The translations under genes were made by a program, and so were the position numbers. Source: Muribaculaceae bacterium (GTDB lineage: Bacteria > Bacteroidota > Bacteroidia > Bacteroidales > Muribaculaceae). From it: DNA of 64,000 nt. Location: NCBI GenBank assembly GCA_022509165.1, contig JAFLTT010000006.1, positions 118,919 to 182,918 of the forward strand, in the 5' to 3' direction. Of the stretch, positions 24,639 through 34,141 are shown piece by piece (positions within the stretch are counted from its first letter, which is position 1; each line of letters starts with the position of its first letter). The notes beneath the pieces are model-generated. The model saw nothing but the letters and a program-made list of their open reading frames with translations. It had not been told where the DNA came from and ran no database searches.

Positions 24639-27440
24639 ATGACACGCTGCTCCTTATTGGTTTTATTAATTTTTGCCTTCAATCTTACTCTTTGGGCAGA
24701 TGCGCTCCAACCCTCTTCCACTTACCTTCACGGCACACTTACCAATGGTCTCACCTATTATATCCGCCATACTGAAGATAATAACAACAGGGTAAATTTT
24801 TACCTCGTTGAAAAAGCCGGATCCCTAAATGAAGACAGGGCACAGTCAGGACTCGCACATTTCCTGGAACACATGGCTTTCAACGGAACCCGAAATTTCC
24901 CGGCTCGTTCCATCATTGAAATCCTTCAGGAAAACGGGGTGAGATTTGGTCCCGACTTAAATGCAGTGACATCTTTTGATAAGACCACATTCCGAATAGA
25001 AAATGTACCGGCCGAACCGGGACTTATAGATACCTGTCTGATGATACTCAAAGACTGGAGTGACGGTCTACTGCTCCAAGACAAGGAGATTGACGCCGAA
25101 AGAGGTGTCATAACTGAGGAATGGCGAACTACCGCCTCATTGCAAAAACGCATCCGTGAAAAACTCGCCTCTCAACTTCTGCCTCCCGGTCACCCCTATG
25201 CCGTAAAAACTCCCATCGGTAATATTGGCAATGTAAATTCTTTCCATCCTAAGGCTCTAAAAGACTTCTACTACAAATGGTACAGACCCGAATTGCAGGC
25301 CGTAATCGTTGAGGGGGACATCGAGCCGGAAAAGATTCTTCATATCTTACAGACTCTTTGGTCGGAAAGTGCCTTGGAAGAACCGATTCCTTTCTTCATT
25401 ACTCCCAGGGTGCCCATGATATCTTTTCCCAAAGTGGCTATTGTAGATGATCCTGAAATACGTCTGGCATCATATGATATCCAGTTTATCGAACCATACG
25501 GCAGCCATTGGGATGGAGATAAAAGAATCACCAACGAATATATGCGTGACATGGTGGCATCAATGATTGCCGACCGTTTGAGGGAAAAAGTCAGGGAAGA
25601 AGACCCTCCTTTCCGAGCTCCGGCGTCTTTCAACGACACTTACACTTTAGCCACATCTGTTCCGGCATACTCTGTGGGTGCCTCAGGCCCTTTCTCTCCC
25701 TCACATGAACCTTTGGCAGCGATTGTATATGAATTGAAACGTGCTTATGACTATGGTTTTACTGATGAAGAGTTGAACCGTAAAATTGAGGATTTGAAGA
25801 ATTCACTCAATTATTCCCAAAAATTGAATCCGAGAGCTCAAAAGATGGCCCCTCTTTTTACAGATAACTTCATAAGAGGCCACAAAATAATTGCCCAGGA
25901 AGAGAAAAACCGGATCCTTTCGGAATTCATAGATACCGTATCTATAAACTCTTTAAACCTGATTGCCCGGGAAATGATTCATCGCAACGGTGAAAATACT
26001 GTGGTAATCTTGCGTATAAACAGTGATCAGAAACCTAAATCCTTGTCACGGGAAAGCCTGCTGAACTTTTACATAGATGCCTGGGATATCGAGACCGAAC
26101 CTTATGTTACGAAAGAAATGCAGCCTAAGGAGATTAAGGAATTGATGACTGATCTTCCTTCACCGGGAAAAATATTAGCCGAGAATACTACAATCTTCCC
26201 TGATGTGACACAATTGGATCTTTCCAATGGAGCGAGAGTGTTTCTGTGGCCTACGGATTCAGATATCAAGCGTATTTCAGCTATAAGCAAAGGAGGGTAT
26301 TCTCTTATGGAGGCCTCTGACTTCCCTCAATATTCCCAGATGAACTATGTAGTGACTCTTGGAGGTTTCGGAGGTCATTCGGCCGAAGAACTGCAGGAGA
26401 TTCTGGCCGGAAAACAAATAAGTTACAATGCTTATGTAGATACACTCACTGAAGGCTTTGAAGGCACCACATCAGAAGACCCGGAAACTTTGATGCAACT
26501 CCTATACCTGCGATTCACTTCTTTCGGCCAAGACAAGGAAGCTTTTGAAAATTGGCTGCAAAGTTATCGTAAGGAACTTCAGGGAAGGCGTTACTCGCCT
26601 TATGTGGCTATCACGGATTCAATCTCTTCTACCCTTTACGGCCGGAACAATCCAAGGATGCCGCTTCAAAGCGAAAGCCTCGCTGATTCTATCAATTACG
26701 ACTCCATTCAGCATCTGTTCGCTCAAAGATTCGGCAACGCCGCTGATTTCGACTTTATCCTAACCGGTGACTTCGATAAAGAAGAAATTAAAAAACTTAT
26801 AGAACTATATCTGGCATCTTTGCCCGGCGACCCTTCAGAACCTCGTGAAAATTTCGACAATACCATCTTTCCCGTGCCTAAGGCTCACCGCGGAAGATTC
26901 AGGTTCAGCATGCCTATGAATGCTCCTAAAACTTCAGTGGTACATACTGTAAACACAAAGAAGGAATATAATCTGAAAAATCGTCTGGTTTTTCTCATCC
27001 TCCAGGAGATTCTTGCAGATCAATACCTGAAGGATATACGTGAAAGCCAGGGTGGCTCTTATAATGTGAATGTGAGTGGAGACATCTCACGGATTCCCAT
27101 GAATCTTCTTACACTCTATATATCTTTCAACACTAATAAGGAACAGGCCTCCGGTCTCATCGATCTGGTGAATGAGGGACTCCTGAAAATCGCCACAAAA
27201 GGACCTGATGAAAAACTAATTGCCGGAATCAAGAAGAACCTTCGCCAAAATTTTATCTCTTATAACAAGACCGACGACTTTAAGGTGAATCTTATTAAGG
27301 ATTACTTATTATATGATACTTTGGAAAGCCGGGATTATCTGGATATTCTTAACAATATCAATATCGAAGACATCCAGAAATTCGCAATAGATCTGGCCCG
27401 CGCTCCAACCGTAATCGACCTCATCACCGACCCGGAATAG
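24639..27440 (+). CDS. M16 family (insulinase/pitrilysin) zinc peptidase
   Basis: A 933-residue exported peptidase. The start is ATG 24639 (MTRCSLLVLLIFAFNLTLWA, a clean signal peptide); an in-frame GTG at 24597 lies inside the terminator hairpin and is rejected. The inverted zinc motif HFLEH (H74, E77, H78) is followed by EEW near residue 160 for the third ligand. Two M16 halves are present, the active N-terminal one (about 30-480) and an inactive C-terminal one, making a clamshell that degrades peptides. No lipobox is seen, so it is probably periplasmic. Placement right after the SusC/D operon suggests it cuts the imported substrate. Confidence 0.93.
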   Translation: MTRCSLLVLLIFAFNLTLWADALQPSSTYLHGTLTNGLTYYIRHTEDNNNRVNFYLVEKAGSLNEDRAQSGLAHFLEHMAFNGTRNFPARSIIEILQENGVRFGPDLNAVTSFDKTTFRIENVPAEPGLIDTCLMILKDWSDGLLLQDKEIDAERGVITEEWRTTASLQKRIREKLASQLLPPGHPYAVKTPIGNIGNVNSFHPKALKDFYYKWYRPELQAVIVEGDIEPEKILHILQTLWSESALEEPIPFFITPRVPMISFPKVAIVDDPEIRLASYDIQFIEPYGSHWDGDKRITNEYMRDMVASMIADRLREKVREEDPPFRAPASFNDTYTLATSVPAYSVGASGPFSPSHEPLAAIVYELKRAYDYGFTDEELNRKIEDLKNSLNYSQKLNPRAQKMAPLFTDNFIRGHKIIAQEEKNRILSEFIDTVSINSLNLIAREMIHRNGENTVVILRINSDQKPKSLSRESLLNFYIDAWDIETEPYVTKEMQPKEIKELMTDLPSPGKILAENTTIFPDVTQLDLSNGARVFLWPTDSDIKRISAISKGGYSLMEASDFPQYSQMNYVVTLGGFGGHSAEELQEILAGKQISYNAYVDTLTEGFEGTTSEDPETLMQLLYLRFTSFGQDKEAFENWLQSYRKELQGRRYSPYVAITDSISSTLYGRNNPRMPLQSESLADSINYDSIQHLFAQRFGNAADFDFILTGDFDKEEIKKLIELYLASLPGDPSEPRENFDNTIFPVPKAHRGRFRFSMPMNAPKTSVVHTVNTKKEYNLKNRLVFLILQEILADQYLKDIRESQGGSYNVNVSGDISRIPMNLLTLYISFNTNKEQASGLIDLVNEGLLKIATKGPDEKLIAGIKKNLRQNFISYNKTDDFKVNLIKDYLLYDTLESRDYLDILNNINIEDIQKFAIDLARAPTVIDLITDPE

Positions 27441-27494
27441 TATCCCAAACGACATATGTAGAGACACAAGGTCATTGCGTCCGCTGATAATCAA
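27441..27494. repeat. REP-like element, half copy
   Basis: Matches 3707-3760 over 54 bases with four differences, all G in the first copy and A here. It abuts the M16 stop codon. The second palindrome and the far end of the full element are missing. Confidence 0.75.
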
Positions 27495-27513
27495 ATTAAA
27501 TAATACAAAAAAA

Positions 27514-27537
27514 TCAGGAGGCCTTTAAGCCTCCTGA
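27514..27537 (-). terminator. Terminator of the alpha-amylase gene
   Basis: TCAGGAGGC and GCCTCCTGA pair around 6 bases. On the minus strand a run of seven T follows (27507-27513). It lies 26 bases past the amylase stop. Confidence 0.9.
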
Positions 27538-27562
27538 CCTGTATATGGTTTTAAGTATATTA

Positions 27563-30025
27563 TTACTTCACAAATACCTTATTGCTCTTGCCCTCAACGT
27601 TCACTACATATACACCGGGGGTCAATGTAATATAAAGGGAACCGTTGACATTCTGATTTACTACCATACGGCCATTCATCGACACCACCATTATATATTC
27701 ACCGTTGGCATCATTGAATTGAATACCACCTTTCACTATAGATACATTGAGTGTTGTCTCCTTTTCTATTCCTTCAACCGATGAGTTTTTATATACTCCC
27801 TGATCGCCTGAGGTGTTGTAGATATGGTTGGGCTTAGCAACAAAATCCTGAGTCTTAGTGGCATCACCGTCTCCTGCATTGAATAAGCAACCGGTGGTTC
27901 CGGCAGGGACTGTATAGCTCCATATATTATCGACCACCTTAGTCATTGCTACGCCGGGCCAGCTGCTTTCAGAAGCGCCCCAATAGTGAATATAAGGTGT
28001 AGCCCAGTTGCTGGAGGTGTTGTCGAAATAGATTACAAAATCAGTGTCACTTCCGGTATTACCTCCTGAGTTGCCACCATTGTTATATTCTCCCTGGTCG
28101 CCTGATTTTGTATAGATATGATTTGCTTGTGCCACAAAATCAGAAGTCTTAGTGGCATCACCGTCGCCTGCATTGAATAAGCAGCCGGTAGTACCCTCCG
28201 GAACTGTATAGCTCCAAACATTCCCGGTAACCTTAGTCATTGCCACTCCGGGCCAGCTGCTTCCAGAAGTGCCCCAGTAGTGAATATAAGGTGTAGACCA
28301 GTTGCTTTCGCTATTGTCAAAATAGATTACAAAGCCATTACCTGTATTTCCACTGTCATCTCCTCCTTGGTTGCCTCCCTGGTTGCCACCATTGTCATAT
28401 TCTCCCTGGTCGCCTGAGGTGGTGTAGATATGATTTGCCTGGGCAACAAAATCCTGAGTCTTAGTGGCATCACCGTCTCCTGCATTGAATATGCAACCTG
28501 TGGTTCCGGCGGGAACTGTATAACTCCAAACATTTCCGGTAACCTTAGTCATTGCCACACCGGGCCAGCTGCTTTCAGAAGCGCCCCAGTAGTGAATATA
28601 AGGTGTAGTCCAGTTGCTGGCGGTATTGTCGAAATAGATTACAAAACCATCGCCTGTATCTCCACCGTTATTACCACCGTTACCTCCCTGATTGCCGGTA
28701 TCCGGTGTATAATCGCCGAATTCTGTTCCATAGATCACTGCAATACCGCTGGGTCCCACAGTTCCGTTTATAGTTGTGGCAGTCACTGTAAAAGTATTGC
28801 CGCTTACCCTATCTTTATACTCTCCGACAGGACAGTATCCGCCACCATTGCCTACGGATACACTGCCTCCGCCACCTTTCTTCACAATCACAGCGCCACC
28901 ACCCTGACGTGTTACAGAAGCTGCGCTTCCGCCATTGGTATAATAATCAGGACGACCGTTCATCACATTCCTGAATTTATTCACCTCTGCTATTTGAGCG
29001 TTGGTAAAGTTGGTGCTTCCTTTCTGGCCCATCCGGATGGCATTCCTATCTTTTCCTGACGGTCTGGAGAAATATAGAGCTGTGGCACCGTTCCGGCATG
29101 CTTCGATAGCATAAGCCCGGTCTATTTTTTGTTGACTTACATTTGTGGTTGCCTGCCACTCATTTGAATAATCGTCATGGCTCTCTCCCCAATATACCAC
29201 TTTATTGGCAGCTATAGTGTTACTTGCCCAACCGGCATGACTCCCGGGAACTCCGTCATTGTTACGGCACTGATCGCTGTACGAATTATCTGTCACCGAC
29301 ATGTATTTTGTATATTCAGCCATCAGCTTGTTAGCATCACCACCGGGGCCGTCAAGGATCTCGCCGTAATGGTACATTCCGGGCACTGAGGTTACTACAC
29401 TCCAAAAGTTGCAGCCCTCTGAAGGCAGACCGATATGCTTGGCAGCATCCCATCTGATTCCCTTAACTCCTATCGATTTCAGATCTTCCACAAAAGACTT
29501 TGCCCTCTGTTGCACGGCCGCATCCTCTGAATTTACGTCGCCATATCCTCCTAACTGACCGTGAGTTATGGAATACCGGTTGTTATAATCTACACCTCCA
29601 TTCCAGCGTACCCTGCCGTTGCTGTCCCACCATGTATCGTGATACCCGCTGGCCTGATTCACATGATTGGCTACTACGTCTACTATAATCTTAATGCCAT
29701 ACTCGGCAGCCTTGCTGCACAGGCTCTGCAATTGGGCTCTGGTTCCATTGCCATTGGCCTTGAAGATGAAGTCATAGGGCATATAAGCATAAAACCACTC
29801 TGCATTAGATGCTGCGTTGCCCTGGACAGGTGAAACCTGTATGGCTCCAAATCCCGCATTAGCTATGTTAGGTAATTCGTTCTGGATATCTGAAAACGTC
29901 CAGTCGAAACAATGGAGAATATTACTTTCCTGGATATCTTCCGGAATGCCATAAGAATTCTCCGCATAGGCGCTCGCAAAGGCAAAAATCCCCAGTGTCA
30001 GCGCACTTAAGAGTTTTTTCTTCAT
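27563..30025 (-). CDS. Secreted GH13 alpha-amylase with three starch-binding modules and T9SS tail
   Basis: Extracellular alpha-amylase, 820 residues. It has a signal peptide (1-21) and a GH13 barrel with all four regions: DVVANH (D116), GIRWDAAKH (nucleophile D193), GEILDG (acid/base E222) and ESHDD (D284). A small C-domain follows, with a Gly-rich segment (VIVKKGGGGSVSVGNGGGY). Then come three CBM26-like modules with the YIHYWG aromatic signature (His at 478, 582 and 680), separated by Gly/Asn/Asp linkers. The last ~75 residues are a T9SS sorting domain ending KVFVK. The modules should hold the enzyme on starch granules. Monocistronic: promoter at 30134-30165 and terminator at 27514-27537. 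Confidence 0.95.
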   Translation of the reverse strand: MKKKLLSALTLGIFAFASAYAENSYGIPEDIQESNILHCFDWTFSDIQNELPNIANAGFGAIQVSPVQGNAASNAEWFYAYMPYDFIFKANGNGTRAQLQSLCSKAAEYGIKIIVDVVANHVNQASGYHDTWWDSNGRVRWNGGVDYNNRYSITHGQLGGYGDVNSEDAAVQQRAKSFVEDLKSIGVKGIRWDAAKHIGLPSEGCNFWSVVTSVPGMYHYGEILDGPGGDANKLMAEYTKYMSVTDNSYSDQCRNNDGVPGSHAGWASNTIAANKVVYWGESHDDYSNEWQATTNVSQQKIDRAYAIEACRNGATALYFSRPSGKDRNAIRMGQKGSTNFTNAQIAEVNKFRNVMNGRPDYYTNGGSAASVTRQGGGAVIVKKGGGGSVSVGNGGGYCPVGEYKDRVSGNTFTVTATTINGTVGPSGIAVIYGTEFGDYTPDTGNQGGNGGNNGGDTGDGFVIYFDNTASNWTTPYIHYWGASESSWPGVAMTKVTGNVWSYTVPAGTTGCIFNAGDGDATKTQDFVAQANHIYTTSGDQGEYDNGGNQGGNQGGDDSGNTGNGFVIYFDNSESNWSTPYIHYWGTSGSSWPGVAMTKVTGNVWSYTVPEGTTGCLFNAGDGDATKTSDFVAQANHIYTKSGDQGEYNNGGNSGGNTGSDTDFVIYFDNTSSNWATPYIHYWGASESSWPGVAMTKVVDNIWSYTVPAGTTGCLFNAGDGDATKTQDFVAKPNHIYNTSGDQGVYKNSSVEGIEKETTLNVSIVKGGIQFNDANGEYIMVVSMNGRMVVNQNVNGSLYITLTPGVYVVNVEGKSNKVFVK

Positions 30026-30133
30026 TGGTTAGATTATTTGAATAATGGTGTCGTTAATTAATTTCTATGGTATTTTTACTGTCTTCACGACAGCTTCCGA
30101 TTTCTCGGTTATAAAAAAACAGATTTGCCAACG

Positions 30134-30165
30134 CAAATTTACCTTTTTTTATCCTCTCGGACAAA
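30134..30165 (-). promoter_or_regulatory. Promoter of the alpha-amylase gene
   Basis: Minus-strand TTTG (30162-30165), a 20-base spacer and TAAATTTG (30134-30141), giving a leader of about 100 bases before the ATG at 30025. Full consensus match. The leader also contains GTCTTCACGACAGC, a short imperfect hairpin. Confidence 0.75.
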
Positions 30166-30177
30166 AATTAACTGATT

Positions 30178-30861
30178 TCAACTCTTATATAGACCCATAA
30201 AGGCTTGCTCTGCACGATGCACCGGCCGTGAAAAATGATTGCCCGGAACCCATTCAAACTGTGTTGTTATTCCACAGGATTTCAACTTTTCAACTATTTC
30301 CTCGGTACATTTACCCACACTCTGATAAGCTATAATCTTTGCCTTCGGTTCCTCTGTACCCAATAAGAAAAAGGCTTTCCCTTTCTTCTCGGGAATTGCT
30401 TCTTTTTCAAACCATTCTATAAACCCTTTATACCAGAAAGAGCCTGATAGACTGCCGATGTTACGGAAAGTGTCGCATTGAAGCCATTCCCATAAGGTAA
30501 AGAGACCGCTCAACGACACTCCTATCAAATCTCTTTCAATATTTTCTCCCACTTCAAGAGTTTTTTCACATTTCGGTAAAATGTCATTCTTGAGCAAATT
30601 AAGGAAGTCGGATGCTTTCCCGGCAAAAGGAGGAAATCCTTTTGACTCACCCGGTTCAGGCCAGGGGGTCAATACATCGTTCCATTCATCCGCAGGCACA
30701 TATACCATAACGACATTCACATTATAGCTGGCACTCATCTTTTCTAACCATGATTCATTCATTGGCACCAACGCGGGATAAATCATATAGGTGACCACAT
30801 GGCTACCCTCTTTTGCCACACAACAACATTTAAAACCCTGAATATCTATCTCTTTAACCAT
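30178..30861 (-). CDS. Alpha/beta hydrolase (esterase-like)
   Basis: A 227-residue cytosolic protein. The start is taken as ATG 30861 (MVKEIDIQGF); a GTG at 30882 is possible. The nucleophile elbow is GVSLSG (S116), preceded by a strand and followed by FRNIGSLSGSFWY, as in the EstD/IroE-like esterase group. The late PGNHFSRP carries the likely catalytic His, and an acidic residue in LGTEEPK could complete the triad. It is the last gene of the adenylation/GNAT/hydrolase operon, 26 bases after the GNAT gene. It may release or proofread an acyl product; this is inference. Confidence 0.8.
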   Translation of the reverse strand: MVKEIDIQGFKCCCVAKEGSHVVTYMIYPALVPMNESWLEKMSASYNVNVVMVYVPADEWNDVLTPWPEPGESKGFPPFAGKASDFLNLLKNDILPKCEKTLEVGENIERDLIGVSLSGLFTLWEWLQCDTFRNIGSLSGSFWYKGFIEWFEKEAIPEKKGKAFFLLGTEEPKAKIIAYQSVGKCTEEIVEKLKSCGITTQFEWVPGNHFSRPVHRAEQAFMGLYKS

Positions 30862-30887
30862 TCTTCCTTTTTGCTTTAACACGCTTA

Positions 30888-31334
30888 TTATTCGGCCAAT
30901 TTCATCATATCAGGTAAATCTCTGAATCCTAAAGATTCATAAAGACTACGGCCGATGCTTGTAGTCTCCAGATAGATCTTGTGACAGTCACGTCTTTTTG
31001 CCTCCTCCACAAGTTTCTTTACTATAGTATGTCCTAATCCTTGCTCGCGATAAGCAGCTCTTACATATATATTCATCAGGTAGGCACATCGTCCAGTAGG
31101 ATTGTCAGGACTTGGCAATTCATCAGTGAGACAGACACTTCCGCATCCGGTCTCCTCTCCATCTTTCATGGCCACGAAAGCTAAATGGCTTCCATCGGCC
31201 AGATGTTTCCGGTAATAATCCTCATTCTCGGCCATGAGAGCATCATCCGGCTCCAGGGAGAATACGGTCTCTATCACTTCCCTTCGCCAGCGCATCAGGT
31301 CGCCGATATCGGTTATTTGTCTTAATTCTGTCAT
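30888..31334 (-). CDS. GNAT family N-acetyltransferase
   Basis: A 148-residue cytosolic acetyltransferase with the GNAT fold. It shows LAFVAMKDGEETGCGSVCL (beta2-beta3), LMNIYVRAAYREQGLGHTI with the acetyl-CoA loop R-E-Q-G-L-G, and the late YLETTSIGRSLYESLGF. It moves an acetyl (or other acyl) group from CoA to an amine; the substrate is unknown. Its ATG overlaps the stop of the adenylation enzyme (ATGA), so the two are translationally coupled and probably act on the same molecule. Confidence 0.9.
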   Translation of the reverse strand: MTELRQITDIGDLMRWRREVIETVFSLEPDDALMAENEDYYRKHLADGSHLAFVAMKDGEETGCGSVCLTDELPSPDNPTGRCAYLMNIYVRAAYREQGLGHTIVKKLVEEAKRRDCHKIYLETTSIGRSLYESLGFRDLPDMMKLAE

Positions 31335-32773
31335 TTGTACTCTCCTTCCTTCAGCACCACAGGCAATTCCTTCATATTGACTTTACCGCGTGGTGTGAGC
31401 GGAATATGGTTCATTGCCACGACAAATTCCGGCACCATAAAATCGGAAAGTTTACTCTTCAGCCAGCCTTTCAAAGCACTCAAGGAGAAATCAAGTCCGG
31501 GCACAATATAAGCTACCAGATAATGTAATCCTGCTTCATCTTTAAAAGCCCTCACCACCCCATGCTCTATTCCGGGATATTCATTGAGCACATTTTCCAC
31601 CTCTTCCGGTTCTACTCTTCTACCCAGTATCATTACCTGGTCATCACGTCTATGAAGAAACACCATATTACCGTCGGGCTGACGATAGCCCATGTCACCG
31701 CTTCTATAAAAACGGGTGCCATCTTCCGTGGTGATGAAATTAGCCTGTTCCGGAGGATTCTTCAGATACCCGCGTCCTACTCCTTCGCCGAAAATACATA
31801 TTTCACCTATCTCACCATCCGACACTTCGTGGAAATTCTCATCAAGTATCTTTACTTCTACCCCTTTTACCGGTTTCCCTACAGGATAAGTGCCATCTGC
31901 CAAAGGCTCTGCATTGTCAATCCTGAAATAATTAGAACAAACTGTGGTTTCAGACGGACCATAGGTATTATAAATCCTTATTCCCTTATGGGCAAGATTG
32001 GATATATAATTAGCTCTTACCACGTCTCCACCGCTTATAATAAGATTTACATCATCCGGCAATAGTTCGGGCTGATGATTCAGGTCCGCTACGAAATAAG
32101 GGAAACCATCGAGTATTGTGACATGATGACGCTTACAGAAATCCATCAATCCTTCCAATGATCCGGAATGTATCTCATCTGAAGGAATAGCCAGGGCAGC
32201 GCCATTTAGAAGCGTGGCATATACCTCTTCCACAAATATATCAAAAGAACAAATTGAATACTGAAGCATCACATCGCCCGGCCCTATCCTCATCTCATCT
32301 TCAAAGGCTTCGGCATAATTCACCACTGAATGATTTTCTACCATCACACCTTTTGGTTTGCCGGTAGTGCCTGAAGTATAAAGAATATAAGCAAGTCCCT
32401 CCGGTCGGGATAGGTTGGGATAGTGCTTTCCCGAAGGCTGGACATCTCTGCAGAATTCATCATCTATCACCAGACTCACTCCTGCATTCTCCATCATATA
32501 ACGGATACGGTCGGCCGGAAGAGTTGGTTCGGCAGGTATATAAGCAGCTCCGCTTTTCAATACCGCAAGCATGGCTGCTATCTGCATAATGCCGTGATGC
32601 ATTACTATACCGATATATTCATATCCCTTTCCCTCGAATTTGGCAAGGATTCCGTCGGCCAATGCATCCAACTGTGAAAAGGTCACCACCTTTCCATCTT
32701 CATAAATGGCGAGAGCATCAGGATTCTCTTCTACCCTTTTATGGAATACTCCATAGATTGTTCTATCCTTCAT
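31331..32773 (-). CDS. Free-standing amino-acid adenylation enzyme (NRPS A-domain like)
   Basis: A 480-residue AMP-forming enzyme with the NRPS core motifs: A3 YTSGTTGKPKG, A4 FDIF, A5 NTYGPSETT, A7 YRSGD, A8 RDDQVMILGRRVEPEEVE and A10 TPRGKVN with the catalytic Lys. There is no carrier or condensation domain, and none nearby. The Asp of FDIF, which holds the substrate alpha-amino group, is present. By alignment to GrsA by eye the pocket code reads about D-I-E-D-I-S-T-V-C-K; the two acidic residues suggest a cationic side chain (Lys, Orn or Arg), as inference. First gene of a three-gene operon with GNAT and hydrolase. Confidence 0.88.
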   Translation of the reverse strand: MKDRTIYGVFHKRVEENPDALAIYEDGKVVTFSQLDALADGILAKFEGKGYEYIGIVMHHGIMQIAAMLAVLKSGAAYIPAEPTLPADRIRYMMENAGVSLVIDDEFCRDVQPSGKHYPNLSRPEGLAYILYTSGTTGKPKGVMVENHSVVNYAEAFEDEMRIGPGDVMLQYSICSFDIFVEEVYATLLNGAALAIPSDEIHSGSLEGLMDFCKRHHVTILDGFPYFVADLNHQPELLPDDVNLIISGGDVVRANYISNLAHKGIRIYNTYGPSETTVCSNYFRIDNAEPLADGTYPVGKPVKGVEVKILDENFHEVSDGEIGEICIFGEGVGRGYLKNPPEQANFITTEDGTRFYRSGDMGYRQPDGNMVFLHRRDDQVMILGRRVEPEEVENVLNEYPGIEHGVVRAFKDEAGLHYLVAYIVPGLDFSLSALKGWLKSKLSDFMVPEFVVAMNHIPLTPRGKVNMKELPVVLKEGEYK

Positions 32774-32850
32774 AACCTCATGATTTTTAGAGCCATTTCC
32801 TAAATTTTAACATAAATTGGGGAGAGGTCTCTTAATATATAAATACAAAA

Positions 32851-32874
32851 GAGGGCTTGAAAGTTCAAACCCTC
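32851..32874 (-). terminator. Terminator of ychF
   Basis: GAGGGTTTGAA and TTCAAGCCCTC pair with one mismatch around 2 bases, followed on the minus strand by TTTTGTATTT. It lies about 100 bases past the ychF stop; a second short CCGGA/TCCGG hairpin sits at 32953-32969. Confidence 0.7.
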
Positions 32875-32977
32875 CTTGATATTCATTGAGATTTGGATAT
32901 CCCTGAGTCTTACAGATATAGGTAGTATTTGGATATACAACTATAACCCGGATCTCATGTCCGGATTATTAAAAATC

Positions 32978-34081
32978 TTATACATTAAATCTAAAATGCA
33001 TTATATCTCCATCGCAGACCACATATTCCTTTCCTTCCACACCCATTTTACCTGCCTCTTTTACTGCTGTCTCCGACCCTAAGTTTACGTAATCGTCATA
33101 TTTGATCACCTCGGCACGAATAAAACCCTTTTCAAAATCCGTGTGTATGATACCGGCTGCCTGTGGTGCTTTAGTGCCTCGGAGGAAAGTCCAGGCTCTC
33201 ACCTCATCAGGTCCGGCGGTAAAATATGTCTGAAGGTCAAGCAAAGCATATGCAGCACGGATAAGGCGGCTCACTCCGCTCTCACTCAATCCAATTTCTT
33301 CCAGGAATTCAGCCCTTTCTTCGGGTGTTTCGAGTTCGGCGATATCACTTTCAGTAGCAGCCGCCACCACCATAAGCTGGGCATTTTCTCCGGCTATTGC
33401 TTTTCTTACCGCTTCCACATATTCATTACCATTCACAGCCGATGCATCATCTACATTGCACACATATAGCACCGGCTTATTTGTAAGCAAGAAAAGTTCG
33501 CGGGCAAATTTCTGTTCATCCACACTCTCAAATTGCACTGAACGAGCCGGTTTACCCTGTTCCAACGCTTCCTTGTAAGCGGTAAGAACACCCAACTGCA
33601 TCTTTGCATTTTTGTCTCCACCGCTTTTGGCTGCCTTTTCAGTTTTGGCCAATCGGGCATCGATGGTCTCCAGATCTTTCAATTGGAGTTCATAATTAAT
33701 GATTTCCATATCTCTCACCGGATCTACACTTCCATCCACATGAGTGATATTGTCGTCGTCGAAACATCTTAGCACATGCAGGATAGCATCTGTCTCTCGG
33801 ATATTCGCCAGGAACTTATTTCCAAGTCCCTCACCCTTTGAGGCTCCCTTTACCAACCCGGCAATATCTACGATCTCCACCGTAGCCGGCACAACACTTT
33901 TAGGATTACACATCTCCACAAGTTTGTTGAGACGCTCGTCCGGCACTGTTATCATACCCACATTGGGTTCAATAGTGCAGAAGGGGAAATTGGCCGACTG
34001 TGCCTTGGCGCTGCTGAGACAGTTAAACAAGGTAGACTTCCCTACATTGGGAAGCCCTACGATACCGCATTTCAATGCCAT
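32978..34081 (-). CDS. ychF: Redox-regulated ATPase YchF (OLA1)
   Basis: A 367-residue Obg-family P-loop protein that hydrolyses ATP rather than GTP and binds ribosomes. It starts MALKCGIVGLPNVGKSTLFN (G1). DIAGLVKGASKGEGLGNKFL is the G3 region, and the G4 position reads NVDD rather than NKxD, the YchF hallmark. A helical domain follows, then the C-terminal TGS domain (AWTFLRGTKAPQAAG). Full length for the family. It lies 60 bases downstream of asnB on the same strand and may share its transcript. Confidence 0.97.
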   Translation of the reverse strand: MALKCGIVGLPNVGKSTLFNCLSSAKAQSANFPFCTIEPNVGMITVPDERLNKLVEMCNPKSVVPATVEIVDIAGLVKGASKGEGLGNKFLANIRETDAILHVLRCFDDDNITHVDGSVDPVRDMEIINYELQLKDLETIDARLAKTEKAAKSGGDKNAKMQLGVLTAYKEALEQGKPARSVQFESVDEQKFARELFLLTNKPVLYVCNVDDASAVNGNEYVEAVRKAIAGENAQLMVVAAATESDIAELETPEERAEFLEEIGLSESGVSRLIRAAYALLDLQTYFTAGPDEVRAWTFLRGTKAPQAAGIIHTDFEKGFIRAEVIKYDDYVNLGSETAVKEAGKMGVEGKEYVVCDGDIMHFRFNV

Positions 34082-34141
34082 ATATTCTTTACTATAACTT
34101 CGTTGTAAATCATTATATCTTAACTCCGGTTCCTAACACTT

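Noticed and set aside
28430..29059. 209-codon plus-strand frame opposite the amylase gene
   Set aside because: It is antisense to a clear GH13 gene with all catalytic residues; the frame is a composition effect.
31331..32773. Part of a multi-module NRPS cluster
   Set aside because: No condensation, carrier or thioesterase module is found in the surrounding genes.
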